This document shows positions 22,601 to 35,100 of a stretch of DNA of 64,000 bases, in pieces. This stretch comes from Theristus sp. LFF4_11 (Eukaryota; Nematoda; Chromadorea; Monhysterida; Xyalidae). The first letter of the stretch is position 1, and every line of letters begins with the position of its first letter. Where the stretch lies: the NCBI GenBank assembly GCA_030248135.1, contig JASANC010003313.1:93278-157277 (forward strand), in the 5' to 3' direction. The notes under the pieces are model-generated. The model saw nothing but the letters and a program-made list of their open reading frames with translations, was not told the origin of the DNA and ran no database searches. The translations under genes and the position numbers were made by a program.

Positions 22601-25600
22601 AAACGACCATGAGAATCGAATTCTGTCTTTTTTGTTTAATTCATCGTGTTGACGAAAAAGCTGACGCGAAATACATGATCGTTAGTGTGACAGTCAAGTC
22701 AGTTCTTTCAAACTTCATGCAACTCCGTATCCTGCGGTGTTGTCATCAGCTATTTGTATGCAAAAAGTCTTCAACTGCAAGTTCAGTCACATATGAAATG
22801 ACTTGACCTTTGGCTTATTCGTGTGACCTGTTATAATGAACTTCAGATTGTGTCACCATATGAAAAAAAAGTAAAGTAACATCCCACGGTCCTATCCACC
22901 ATAAAAACTCAAAGTTATGCGTTCACTACTGTGTCACATTACTAAACTAGTTACTTTGGTAGATGTTGTGGTCGGCAGATTTAACGGGAAAAATGAAGAT
23001 CACCAAGCTCTGATAATCTAATAAGGTATGTAGATCATTCGTGTCTGTTTTTAAAGGCGATATTTGGCGAGAAAAAGTGTGACTAAGATGTTAGAACATA
23101 ACCTCCCTTTAATGTTCTTAGATGTTGTCTTAACCTGTATGTGTTGTGGTGATAGATTGACATGTGAACTGCGCCATCCAACACGTCAAATGAGCAAAAT
23201 GATATAATCGGCTTTCTCGGTCGGTTGTATCTTCATTTCGTTTGGGGATGTGCTGACAGTTCCATTTCTCCGAAAGAAACGTTCTCGTCGACAAATAAGT
23301 TGCTTGGTTGTGATTAAATTACATTCACTGATTGGTCGTTCAAAATTCGATATAGCCCAATGAGCGTGCCAGTGCTGGATTGTCACGAGTTCGATACAGA
23401 GCGTACTCAGGGTGGTTTTGTTCACGTTTGTCGTCCAAACAAAACACTGCACTTTTTGGCATTGTGGCACTACTCATAAGTAACCGTTGAGCACTGGTGA
23501 CTTGCTAGCTACCATTAAAACTGGTTTTAAACTGCTGATGTACAAACAGTTTCGCTGAAGTATTTATTGACTTATTGGACAGCCTGTTCTTGCAGTGGGA
23601 CTTTATTTCGTTCATTATTATTTGTCAGTTTTGAATCGGGTCCAAGAGAAGGGATAGTGTTTTCTTTCAAATGTGAAGGAAGAAGAATGACTTTGTTGCA
23701 GAAAACTTGCTGCTACGATTGGACATGCTATCGTGTTAATTCGATAGGTAGGTAGCTGTGGTTGGAATGATTTTCAATTTTTAATGACCGAAGACAACTA
23801 GATCTTTCGCATCCGCAAATACAGAGAAGTATCCTTCGTAAATTCTATTTTATGAATCTAACAATAGCAAAAATCGCAATAACCGTTCCGTGAATATATG
23901 TATTTAGATCAAACTTGCTTTTGCAAAAATTCAAACGGTGTGAATTTTGCTGAACACAATGCGTAATGTTGTTGTTCGTCTAACATTTTCGAAATATCTA
24001 GATAGAAGAAATCGGCAGAGTGGAGATAGCAGATTGCAAGAAACTCGGGCAAGTTCAAGGCAATTTTCCGTTCTCAGCTATGTTTTGACATTTTGACATG
24101 TTTCATGGCACGGCCCGGATAACACTCACTAAATTACTCTTGTTTGTGTGTGTAGTCAATGTCAAGCACGCGTTCCATAAATGAGGTTTTCAATTGAATT
24201 GCTGATTTGTTTGAGCGATGTAATTCCGTCTTGCCACGTAAGCACACTTTGCTCAGCACAACAACTCAGGTCGGTTTGAAAAATGTCGTGAAGAAACTCG
24301 CGAAACAATAGGAAACATAAAACACATTGGTGGGAATGCGGTGTCTTTTGGGAGGTTTTGAATTGATTTGTTGGCGTGTGAACATGCAATGTTATTATTG
24401 TGAATTTGAACATTGAATCCTTTTCTGACAAAAAGTCGAAATTTGATTGTTCACACATTGCTCATGATTGCAGCGAGACGGTTTTGTTCGTGCGAATGAG
24501 TTTGATCCAGTTTTGTTGTTGTTTCTTTGGACTTTGTGTCGACCTCGGGAGGCAAAAAAAATTTGTCATCTGTGTAATTTCGTTACTTCATTGCAAGGTC
24601 AGCGTTGGCAACTTTGCATCATGATTGTGTGAGGAACGACTTTGTGGCATTGTGAATTCAGTCGTTTTGTTTTTAAAAGAAAATTCATACAAATTTCTTC
24701 GTGTCAACCGAGAGACAACTGGCAAGCACTCCACTGTCATGGATTGCCGGCTTGAAAACATTCGAAAATTTCCTATAAATTTCTAAATCTGTGTCGCAAA
24801 AGAATGCCGCATCGTATTCAGCAGTCCGTGCCTCCGGTTTGGGTGACGAAATCGAGCAGGTCCGCTTCCGAGTTGTTTGTCGACGTGAATTCGCAGTCGA
24901 AAACCCTGAACAAACTGCCGAAAGCGCAACATTTTGGTTATCTGCCCAACAGTCGCCACAGAAATGCCCCGCTTGTCACCATCTGCAATCCGGAGCCAGT
25001 GGTGACCAACTGTGAATTCAAGCCGTATCTGTACGAACAACCGCAGAGGGTTGGCCCGAAAAAGCTGCCAACAATCGTCGTCAACCCCAACAACAGGCTG
25101 CTGCTGCCGTTCTCAACCTGTGATGATGGGAAACTGAGGCAGCCGCATCAAGTTGAGCAACTCGATGGCACGAAAGAGAACGAGAAAGAAAAAAACGACA
25201 GTCGCACTGCTTCCGATGCAAACGATTGTTGGCGGCCTTTTCGCAATTGCGCCGGGAGAGCGGTCGGTCGAGCCGTGGTTTTCATTCGGTTTTTGCCAAA
25301 AAACTAACTATCTCATGGTTGATAAATTATTTTTGACTGCGATTTTTTGGCGTCTTGTGTGATTTGTTCAAAAATTATGGGTTGCTTTGCTTGATTGGAA
25401 GTATGTGTTTGTGGTGAAGGCATGACGTGTTCTTTGTTTTGTGATTCGATATTGTGGTTTTTGAATTCTTTTTTTCGAATTTCAAATGCACACAATGGTC
25501 CCGACCCGAACTAACCGACCATTCTGCTGTTTAGTTCACTTCACTTCACTTCACATTCGTCTTTCCGACTTTCACAAAACCTTTTTTACAATTCTTCCGT

Positions 25601-26615
25601 GGTTTCTCACAGCGCAAGTCTAGAACGTTGTGATATCCGAAATCACAAAATAGTTGCACCATGTCAGTTTTCTTGTATTGTTTATTTTTGTGAAACCTCT
25701 TTAAATTAACAGAAAAACCGCCTTTATTCAGCCTGAAAACGAGCGCGCCAGCGTGAGCAGCAATGGATCGGCGCCGAAAGCGACCAACGGGCACGCTGAA
25801 CCGGCACCACAAGTGGCACTCGCCTATAGCAATGGGACGACGCACGAAACGGTGGCACTTTGCGGAACACGCTCATCGATTGTTTTTGAACACGCTTCAC
25901 TGATTGGCTGATTGATTTTGGGCAATCCGAGTGCTGTGGTTCAGTATGATCCCGTGAAATCGTTGCAAATATTCGTCCGTACACCGCACTGCTTTTTTGA
26001 ATTGTTGAACAGAATTCAATTTATTTCTGATTTCTGCGAACTTCAGGCAAAAAAACCGTGCAACAAACAATTTTGTTCAGGTGGAACGACGCAAGAAATC
26101 GTCGATTGAAAACGGAGCGGCGCCGCCGTCGTCGCCTCTGGACACCAGCCATAGTCCGCACGGACAAGGTGGGACTGAAGCAGACAAACACACCGATCGG
26201 GTGCAATCTGCTGATTGGCTGACACTCATTGGCACGCACCCATTCAGTGCATACTCTTGTAATGTAAAGCGAGCTAGTAATGTTGCATCGCGTGTACGGC
26301 GCAGGTACGCTGGAAAAGCGGCGCGGCGAGCTGCCAAATATAACACGCTTCAGTTTGATACAGTGTCAAACAGTCGCGTACGTAAAGCCACAGAACATGG
26401 GTTGCGTGCAAACGCAGTCCGTGGTAGAAAAGCCACTGTGGCAGTTTGGAAATCCTTTTTCATTGACTTTTCAATTTTCAGATTTGGACCGTGTTTTCAA
26501 AGGCACCGCGGCAGAGCTGCGCGCGCAGTTGAGAAGCCGCAAGAAATACGACCCGCGCGTCGACGGAGAGCAGCTCAGCTTGCAGGAGAAGCACCGCATC
26601 ATCACGAACATGTGA
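16618..26615 (+). CDS. NHERF/EBP50-like scaffold with two PDZ domains and a C-terminal ERM-binding-type tail
   Basis: Proposed exons: 16618-16845, 17411-17497, 17829-18044, 18210-18317, 18746-19027, 19285-19425, 19905-20207, 25732-25851, 26081-26168 and 26482-26615 (568 residues). PDZ1 spans about residues 13-98 and PDZ2 about 245-331. Both carry the EYGFNLHAEK carboxylate-binding loop, and each is interrupted by an intron at the same place before the VVSLI/VVALI strand. The C-terminal 44 residues (DLDRVFKGTAAELRAQLRSR to KHRIITNM) occupy the position of the ezrin/radixin/moesin-binding tail of NHERF proteins. Such scaffolds hold transporters and receptors under the apical membrane and tie them to actin (family knowledge). 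The PDZs resemble nematode NRFL-1 from memory. Exons 3 and 4 carry a duplicated PPNPVE linker. The exon 3 acceptor (TTAAG), the exon 7 end and the exon 8 donor are the least certain boundaries. A possible extra or alternative exon lies at 24804-25307. Confidence 0.92.
20208..25731 (+). other. Large intron of the PDZ scaffold gene
   Basis: About 5.5 kb between exon 7 (proline- and threonine-rich) and exon 8. Mostly AT-rich sequence with no recognised transposon. It includes one compositionally coding-like frame at 24804-25307, described separately. Confidence 0.6.
24804..25307 (+). CDS. Candidate alternative or extra exon of the PDZ scaffold gene (unknown domain)
   Basis: An open frame of 167 codons in a GC-richer, coding-like patch inside the large intron. 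It is rich in P, N, S and charged residues (for example NPEPVVTNCEFKPYLYEQ and NPNNRLLLPF) and has no domain I recognise. It has its own ATG at 24804 and a phase-0 AG at 24820-24821, while GT sites in phase 0 occur near its end (about 25260 and 25276). Phase 0 matches exon 7 and exon 8 of the surrounding gene. It may therefore be an alternative first exon, giving a short isoform without PDZ domains, or an internal exon. It could also be a chance frame. Confidence 0.4.
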   Translation: MPHRIQQSVPPVWVTKSSRSASELFVDVNSQSKTLNKLPKAQHFGYLPNSRHRNAPLVTICNPEPVVTNCEFKPYLYEQPQRVGPKKLPTIVVNPNNRLLLPFSTCDDGKLRQPHQVEQLDGTKENEKEKNDSRTASDANDCWRPFRNCAGRAVGRAVVFIRFLPKN

Positions 26616-26859
26616 GCTCGCAGTTGTGTGTGGTCGTGCACGCAGCGTTCGTTGTTTCTTTGTCCGTCCGTTGGTTTTTGTTCGAAATGTTGACGGCTCT
26701 TTTGGTGGCCGTCAGTTCTTGTTTTGTCTGACGAGTTCATTTGGCTGATTTTAGCGGGAACAACTTTTTGATCTGTAGAAATTTCAAGAGTTTTACGATT
26801 CGATGTGAAGAACTTGTGGTTTCTTTGTTGATTTTTATGCGGACGCCTTTTGATTGCTT

Positions 26860-26865
26860 AATAAA
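26860..26865 (+). other. Putative polyadenylation signal AATAAA of the PDZ scaffold gene
   Basis: First AATAAA downstream of the stop, 245 bp after it. Confidence 0.5.
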
Positions 26866-28338
26866 TAGCTGGCATTGCAAATGATTTGACAAATTATTTT
26901 TTTAGTTTTGTGTTGCAAATTGTATAAATCATATGATGACGGACTGTTACAGAGATCTTTACTCCCGTTTCGCATATCATGACAGGTCTATTGAGTTTCA
27001 ATTTTTGGCATTTCAAAATTTTTCCGCAGTCCCAGTTTTTATTTGGTTGGCTTTACATACCAATTCAGAAACACTGATCAATTTTTATAACGCACAGATG
27101 TAATGGCTTGATTTTGTTGGTTTGCAACTTTTGAAACAACCATATTCAAGCAAATAATTTGAAAAAATGTATGCAATAGCAATGACTGGAGCTAGCTTAC
27201 TCAATTTTGTTGCTGCCTACTGAGTGAAACAGAAATGGGCCAAGCTACGATATCGTATATTATTATTTTTTCTTATTTTATTTTTCCTTGTGTCACTCTT
27301 GAGGTTGTGCAATAAAACTTGATTCTATTGATCCTTGAAACTGTGAACCTTGTCAACCCTTTTCATCCTAATCATTTATGTTGATCGATCTAATTCCGCG
27401 TCAATTGTTGCTTAAAGAAGAACTGTTGTTGGTCTTTGCAGATTTTACTTGAATTTGCTTTGCTGGTCTGTATGTTTTTGATCCTTATGTATCAGACTTT
27501 TTGGGGGTTTAGCAAGTTTTGAACCTGGGATTGTTTTTCTGTGTTTCTTCCAAGTGGCTTAGAAAAAATGCTGAGAACTTAGCAGTGGATCAAACTTTTG
27601 TTTAAAGTTTACTTTATTCTTATCGCACTCCTGTGATACTGGTTTCTTGTGTTGTCCATTTCTACCTTTTTTCAACGTCCGTTTTTCAAACGGTATTTGC
27701 ATCGTCGTGACAGTCCATGAAATTCAATTTTATTTTATTTTTACAAAAATTAGTTTGGTGCCGTGCAAGACACTACTTTTTTGTAATGTCAATCACTAAC
27801 AAAGATTCGTATTCAATTTTCAGTGTTTTCTTTTCTGCCAAACTATTACGGAGTTTGTGGTTTTAGATTTCAATATTTTATTGTGCAATTTATTTCATAA
27901 ATTGTTTGCAGTTTTTATTGTACTTGTGCCCATATTCTTAAGGTAACACGCGCGCGATGAAACTTTTCTATTCCAAAAGTTGTTTTCCATTTTGTGTCCA
28001 TTTCATTCTAGTTGTGTTTTTGTTCATTTTAATAGCCAGTTAACCACCCGGATTGAAGATTTTGCCGTTGGTCTACTTGTAACCGCTCGCTGTTGCAAAT
28101 TGGGAATTTTACGATTTGCAAAATTGGATCACGATTTGGAATGAAATTGGCATAAAAGGACTGTATTTTTAAAACCGAAATCTTTGTGTACTTGATGCGC
28201 CCTCTTTGTGTCTAACTAGATTGCCGTATTAGCGTGCCAGACTTTTTCATCAATTTCAATTGTGGTTCATATTTTTCGTGGGTTTTTTATTGTTTTTTTT
28301 CAAATTTCGGATTGTCCGTTCATTCATATCCAATACAT

Positions 28339-28344
28339 TTTTAT
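28339..28344 (-). other. Putative polyadenylation signal AATAAA of the GPCR gene
   Basis: AATAAA on the minus strand, 275 bp past the GPCR stop codon. Confidence 0.4.
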
Positions 28345-28618
28345 TAAAATTAGTTCAGCACACTGGGAACATTACTGTTCGGTAGCTTATACATGCAAGA
28401 GCAGTTGAAAGCACTCAATTGGATAAAAAGTTTAGAAACCATTAATCCATTAAACCATTAAAACGCAATCCAAATAAAGGCTACATTTCAAGATTCTACG
28501 TAGCGTTTCCCAAACACAGCAACAGGAACAGTGATGTGTAGAAGCAAAACTAAAATGGCCGACTGCAAAATAAACAATCTCGGGGTTTTGTGTATTTCAA
28601 CAAAATAACGAACACCGC

Positions 28619-29128
28619 TCAAATCCTACTTTCCCACACGCTGATATTATCGACGCCGGGCACTAAAAGCGGTGAAGTATCGCGTCTCCCGCTCAATTGT
28701 TTCACTGCATTCGATGGTGGGTCGTTCCTCACCGCAGTGCCGTTGCTCATTAGCATCACTGTCGTTTGTTGCGGGTACCGCTCACGGTAACACGTCGAAC
28801 GGGTACAATGGTGGTCCCCGTTATCACTGCGTTGCCACGTCGCGTGTCCGTCGCTTCGTTCCCTTGTATTCGTCAGCATTGTTGTTTCGTCCGTGACGGG
28901 AATCAGCTGTGTGGCAGAGTGCGAATTTGGTACCGTCGAGAAACGGTGCTGCTGCGGGGGTACACTGAAAAACTGGTTTTTGCCGCGACTACGATCGTCG
29001 ACCAGAAGCATTGTTGTGGCGGGCGCGGGACTGTGCTGCGCAAGCAACGGATCCACGAATTTCACGTGCGTGCTCTGGTGCGTCGTAAAGTATCCAAGGT
29101 TTTGGTTGCCTGTGATATCTTGACGACA

Positions 29129-29165
<37 letters not shown>

Positions 29166-32100
29166 ATGCGCTGATGTCTCAGACAGCTCCTTGTCAAGGA
29201 CGTGTTTTGGTAGGTTTGTGTGACGTCGTTTGTGCTCAGCAGACCATGGTTCATGCTTTGCGGGGTTTCCGAGGTCGTCGTACCTTGACATGGGGTGACC
29301 AGCCGTGGAACGTTGTGTTGCCGTTGGTTTTGTGGATTTTCTGAAAACAAACACACAAAAAGCCATGCGCTTTTTTAACACTCAAATTGCAATCGGAATG
29401 ATTATGGCCTCGGAATAGAAGTCCAAGTCTGACCAGAAAAATATTTGCACATTCTCAAACAATAAAAACCCTTTCAATCAAAAACTGTCAGCAAATCGTC
29501 ACCGACCAACAAACAACGTCTCCCTCTCTTCATCGTCGTCATCCGTGCCGCACCCATCACCATCCTGTTTCATCGTCGTCTCATAGCGGTGGTGATTGGC
29601 GTTTGCTCTGTGCGGCTGATAGAAGAGCAGCAATTCGTCGTCGGTCTGCGCTTCGTGGTCACTTTTGCTGATCTCTCTGTTGTTATCCTCGTCTACGCGC
29701 GCTTTTCGACCGTCAACGTCAGCAGTTGCGGTGTGCACCGTTCCGTTGTTGTTGTTGTTGTTGTTTTGCTGATGATCACTGTTTGCGTTCTTGTCGTCGT
29801 CGTCATTGCGTTCATGAACGCACGACGACAACGCCGACGACGGTCGTCTCGATGAGTGCATGATCGCTTTCTGCTGGCGACACAAGTGGCATTTCGTGAT
29901 CAACTGTAGATCGTGTTGAAACATGGCTTTCAGTTCGGTGCGCACCGCACGATTACAGAGACAGTAGATCGGTAGACGGACGGTGCTCGCAAACACGGTC
30001 GACAGGTTCACGACGTCAGAAGCCATCGTGTAGAACATCGGGAACTGACTCTGCGAACGAGAGAAGACGACGCTTTGCTCCGGTGGTCTGGTAGTCCCGC
30101 TGTCAAGCCATACACTACACACTACAGGGCACACTACAGGGCACACTACAGGGCACACTACAGGGCACCAGGAGACGTGCGCGCACGCTTGAATGTCGCT
30201 CGAGGCGTCATAAACGGTGCCCCCTGATGCATCTTACCTTTTACGTGCACCAAGTTCTCGAGCTCCAACAAGGCCCACTTGCAGTTTTTTAAGACTCGCT
30301 TTTTGAGTCGACCGACCCGGTCTCTACACCTCTAGGCACAGTTTTTGAAAAGTTCTCAGATTTTGACGAATTTAGCACCAATCGAACCGCCTCGATGCGC
30401 TGAGTTCGAAAATCATATTTGTTTTTTAATTTGACCTTTTTTATAGTCAAAAACAAGGAAAAACCGTTTTTTTGAGCGACCTTCAGAAACATAGCTCTAA
30501 CTCGCTTCTGCTTTGAGCTATTAACAAAATTCAAAAGCCAATCGATTCTGCTTGTGCTCACGCACATTTTTTATTACAACATTGTTATACAAAAAATGCT
30601 GTTTTATGTTTTAAGTTTAAGAAAAACTAAAAGAGTTTGTGGTTTTTGCAATGTTTAGGCACTTTTAAAGCGAGAACGGAGTAGGGTTGCTAAGTAATTC
30701 TGAAAGCCCTTGAAAAATGCTATATGTATGCAAAAAATAAAAAAAATCGATTGCCCATTAAGAAGTAACGAAGCATTACAATATCGGTCGCCCGCATGCG
30801 TACAGGGTATTTCCTGGTATGTCAACAAATTGTAGAGCAACGGAGACAAAAATCAAAATACGGGTATTAGGGCAACTTTTTGCGCTGAATCCAAAAAAAT
30901 AAGTACCGTTGCAAAATTTTGCTACAGTAACCCAATATTCGCGATTTTTGGCTTTTTTGGCCTTTTTGGATTGTTTCTGGTCCGTGTGGTGTTATACTTG
31001 AACTAATCAGGCCAAATTTGGTATCAATCGGCTCCCCTTGATAATACAAACAATTTCCATTTAGATAGCGCAACTGTATTGTGATTACCGTAACCCGCAG
31101 AGCAAGGTTTTTACCATTTTTAACCATTTTTAGGCCTGAAAGTGACATTTTTGATTCCTGTAGTGTTCTAGTTGTTCGAATTGAATCAAATTTGTATCAG
31201 TCAATTACTCTTGGTCAGGCAAACAGCTTTCATTCAGGTACCGTAACCATAGCTTGACTTTCGTACCCCTTGAAGCACGGCATTCTGCCAAGTTTTCACC
31301 ATCAAACATGAAATTGGCTTTATGGTCCAAGCAGTGTTATACTTGAACGAATCTAGTCAAATTTAGCATCAATCGACTCCCTTGATTAGGCAACAACTTT
31401 CACCCAGATACCGTAATCCTTGTTTGACTACCGTTCCCAGTGTGTTTCTTCCCACCCCCAAAATGTTAGGGGCCACCTCAGGTGCTGAAACGTAACGAAA
31501 GGGGTTTTCGGGCACGCTGAGTAAACACGTCACAAAAAATCTGAAACCTTGTTACAAACACAAATCAAGGTTGCTGACTTCGAATATGATGTTTATTTAT
31601 TATACGGATTACTCCATACCTAAAAACGGTCTCTATGGAAATAAAAAATGAAAATAGAATTTTTTTAAAAATTTTTCATGGTTTAATTCATATAGAAACC
31701 GTTTTTAGGGTGCGGAGTAATTCGTATGAAAAAAATAAACAGCATATTCAAAGTCAGCAACCTTGATTTGTTGTTTGTAACACGGTTTCAGATTTTTTTG
31801 CGACATTTTTTTAATTTCAAATTAATTATTAAAGGAATTTCCTTCCTCATCCCCATAGGGCAGATAGAAACATCGGGCAAAGTTCTAAGTAAGATTTTTG
31901 AACTCAGGTTTGGGACTTTTTTCTAAGTAAAATTTCTTTTTACCCGACATCCTTTCGTTACGGTTTCAGCACCTGAGGTGGCCCCTAAAATTTTGGGAGG
32001 GAGGGTGGGAGGGATGACACTGGGAACGATTGTCAAGCAAGGATTACGGTATCTGAGTGAAAGTTGTTTGCCTGATCAAGGGGGGTGTATTGATCGCGAA

Positions 32101-35100
32101 TTTGATTGGACTTGTTCAAGTGTAACACTACATGGATCAAAACAGCCAATTTCAGGCTTGAAAGAGTTACAAAGTTAGTAAAATACCGTGCTTTAAGAAA
32201 TTCGGTAGTCAAGCAATAATTGCGGTATTTGAATAAAAATTGTTCGTCTATCAAGTGAAGTGTGCTGCTTTGGTGTGTGTGAATGGCTCACTGGACTGCC
32301 AACCGATCCGAGCTGCTGTGTGTGATGACCGGTGGACGACGTTGGGTTTTTTACTTTTACTTTACTTTTACTCAATTAAAACGACTTCACTTTTATTAAA
32401 CCGACGACGAAAGATGATAGAAATACAGAGGGACAAAATGGCACGAACGGCACATGCTGAACTCATAAAACACAGCACTTTTATAATGTACGAGAACGAA
32501 CCAAGGAAAAATAGCTTAACAAAGATTTAAGAAAAGCGTTGAGCATCTAGGAAAAAAGTAGATGAGCATTGGAAGTCAACCGCTCTGTCAGAAACAGCTC
32601 ACCGTAAACCCGGCTTTGTGTGAGAGTGCAGACACGAAGGCTAAAGTAGGACATTACAGTACCCTACTCCCCCATACGGAGCGCCCTCGCGACGTCACTC
32701 TCCCTACGCAGCCGAGTGTCTGGTGCACTGCCTGACCTGGGCACCTGCTTCCACTCATTTCAAAACTCCTAAATGCTCCAACTCAAACGGAACTGAAATT
32801 GAATCACTTGAAATCCGAGAAAATGCTAAAAAGCAAACTTCAAAAGCTAGAAGCAAAAAAAGAAAGCAAAGATCAACAACTGCCAAATTCGAAAACCTGA
32901 ACTGCCAAAACTGAAAAACCTAAAAGCTATCCTGACAAACGAAAACAAAACAAAACTAAACTGTCACGATTGTTAAAGCTTGGGATCACGCACGGCAGTC
33001 GAATTGCGTCGAAAAACCCCAAAGAAAAACCGCCAAAACTAAAATAGAAGAAAAAGCATTAACACAGTTCACCCTCTCCCCACACTGAAAACGGGGGGTA
33101 AAACAAAACAAATAAAATCAAACAAAACTGTTACAAAACTGTTACAAATCAGCAGAAGACTGGCGCAACCTGCACTCTACGTCGCAGTAACTGAGACCTT
33201 TAAAATCAAAGAACCGTGGCTAAACAATAAAACTTCTACTGCGCTTCACTGCGCCACAACCAAACTTCTCCTCGCAGCCTTCTTCAGCAACACCACCACA
33301 GCCAATCACGTTTTTGATCACGGAGGCCGTCCTCCGTTCGGTTTGAGTCTCGGAGACCGAAATAACTCCGTATCGGTTTGAGTCACGGAGACCGAAAATA
33401 ACTCCGACCAACCAAATCTCCGCTGCGGCGTTTCGGCTTTCTCGAAAGCTGCCCTCGGCGAAACCCGGCCGTGCCATAGATGACGCCGTCTCAGCTCGCA
33501 TGCCGCCACAACTCCAGCCACCGTGCCTCCGTTCCTTGCGACGTTTTGCCAGCCACTGGTGCGCCCGCCACTCCGCTGATCTGCCTCGGCGACACTCGAC
33601 GACGCGTGAAGACGCGCAGCACGCCACCGCCTCTCGTCGATGCTGACCCTCCATGGCCTTTCTGCACTGACCCTCCATGGTCTCGGTGCACGCGACGTCG
33701 CCACCCAGCATTGTCTCGGCGGGACCTCCACTGAGATGTTCTGCTTTGGTGTGTGTGAATGGCTCACTGGACTGCCAACCGATCCGAGCTGCTGTGTGTG
33801 ATGACCGGTGGACGACGTTGGGTTTTTTACTTTTACTTTACTTTTACTCAATTAAAACGACTTCACTTTTATTAAACCGACGACGAAAGATGATAGAAAT
33901 ACAGAGGGACAAAATGGCACGAACGGCACATGCTGAACTCATAAAACACAGCACTTTTATAATGTACGAGAACGAACCAAGGAAAAATAGCTTAACAAAG
34001 ATTTAAGAAAAGCGTTGAACATCTAGGAAAAAAGTAGATGAGCATTGGAAGTCAAGCGCTCTGTCAGAAACAGCTCACCGTAAACCCGGCTTTGTGTGAG
34101 AGTGCAGACACGAAGGCTAAAGTAGGACATTACACAAGGGGAGTCGATTGATGCTAAGTTTGACTAGATTCGTTCAAGTATAACACTGCATAGACCATAA
34201 AGCCAATTTCATGCCTGAAAATGGTGAAAACTTGGTAGAATGCCGTGCTTCAAGGGGTACGAAAGTCAAGCTATGGTTACGGTATCTGAATGAAAGCTGT
34301 TTGCCTGACCAAGAGTAATTGACCGATACAAATTTGATTCAATTCGAACAACTAGAACACTACAGGGATCAAAAATGTCACTTTCAGGCCTAAAAATGGT
34401 TAAAAAAGGTAAAAACCTTGCTCTGCGGGTTACGGTAATCACAATACAGTTGCGCTATCTGAATGGAAATTGTTTGTATTATCAAGGGGAGCCGATTGAT
34501 ACCAAATTTGGCCTGATTAGTTCAAGTATAACACCACACGGACCAGAAACAATCCAAAAAAGGCCAAAAAAAGCCAAAAATCGCGAATATTGGGTTACTG
34601 TAGCAAAATTTTGCAACGGTACTTATTTTTTTTGGATTCAGCGCAAAAAGTTGCCCTAATACCCGTATTTTGATTTTTGTCTCCGTTGCTCTACAATTTG
34701 TTGACATACCAGGAAATACCCTGTACGCATGCGGGCGACCGATATTGTAATGCTTCGTTACTTCTTAATGGGCAATCGATTTTTTTTATTTTTTGCATAC
34801 ATATAGCATTTTTCAAAGGCTTTCAGAATTACTTAGCAACCCTACTCCGTTCTCGCTTTAAAAGTGCCTAAACATTGCAAAAACCACAAACTCTTTTAGT
34901 TTTTCTAAAATTTAAAACATAAAACAGCATTTTTTGTATAACAATGTAGTAGTAAAAAATGTGCGTGAGCACAAGCAGAATCGATTGGTTTTTGAATTTT
35001 GTTAATAGCTCAAAGCAGAAGCGAGTTAGAGCTATGTTTCTGAAGGTCGCTCAAAAAAACTGTTTTTCCTTGTTTTTGACTATAAAAAGGGTGAAATTGA

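Larger units (their letters stand above)
26616..28618. other. Convergent intergenic region
   Basis: Two kilobases between the stop of the PDZ scaffold gene (+) and the stop of the GPCR gene (-). AT-rich, with 3'UTR and polyadenylation sites expected on both strands. No gene, tRNA or clear transposon recognised. Confidence 0.6.

Noticed and set aside
28766..29344. Leucine-rich plus-strand frame opposite the GPCR tail
   Set aside because: Poly-Leu arises from the antisense of the Gln repeat; the minus-strand frame has matching splice phases to TM7.
29589..29855. Val-rich, membrane-like frame on the plus strand
   Set aside because: Antisense shadow of the Asn/Asp-repeat part of the GPCR tail.
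30289..30567. Open frame matching one at 34959-35339
   Set aside because: Both are arms of the same foldback element read outwards; no domain.
33220..33851. Antisense frames of 163 and 177 codons inside the small LTR element
   Set aside because: GC-rich overlapping frames on one strand with no gag, protease, polymerase or envelope motif; cannot support a gene.
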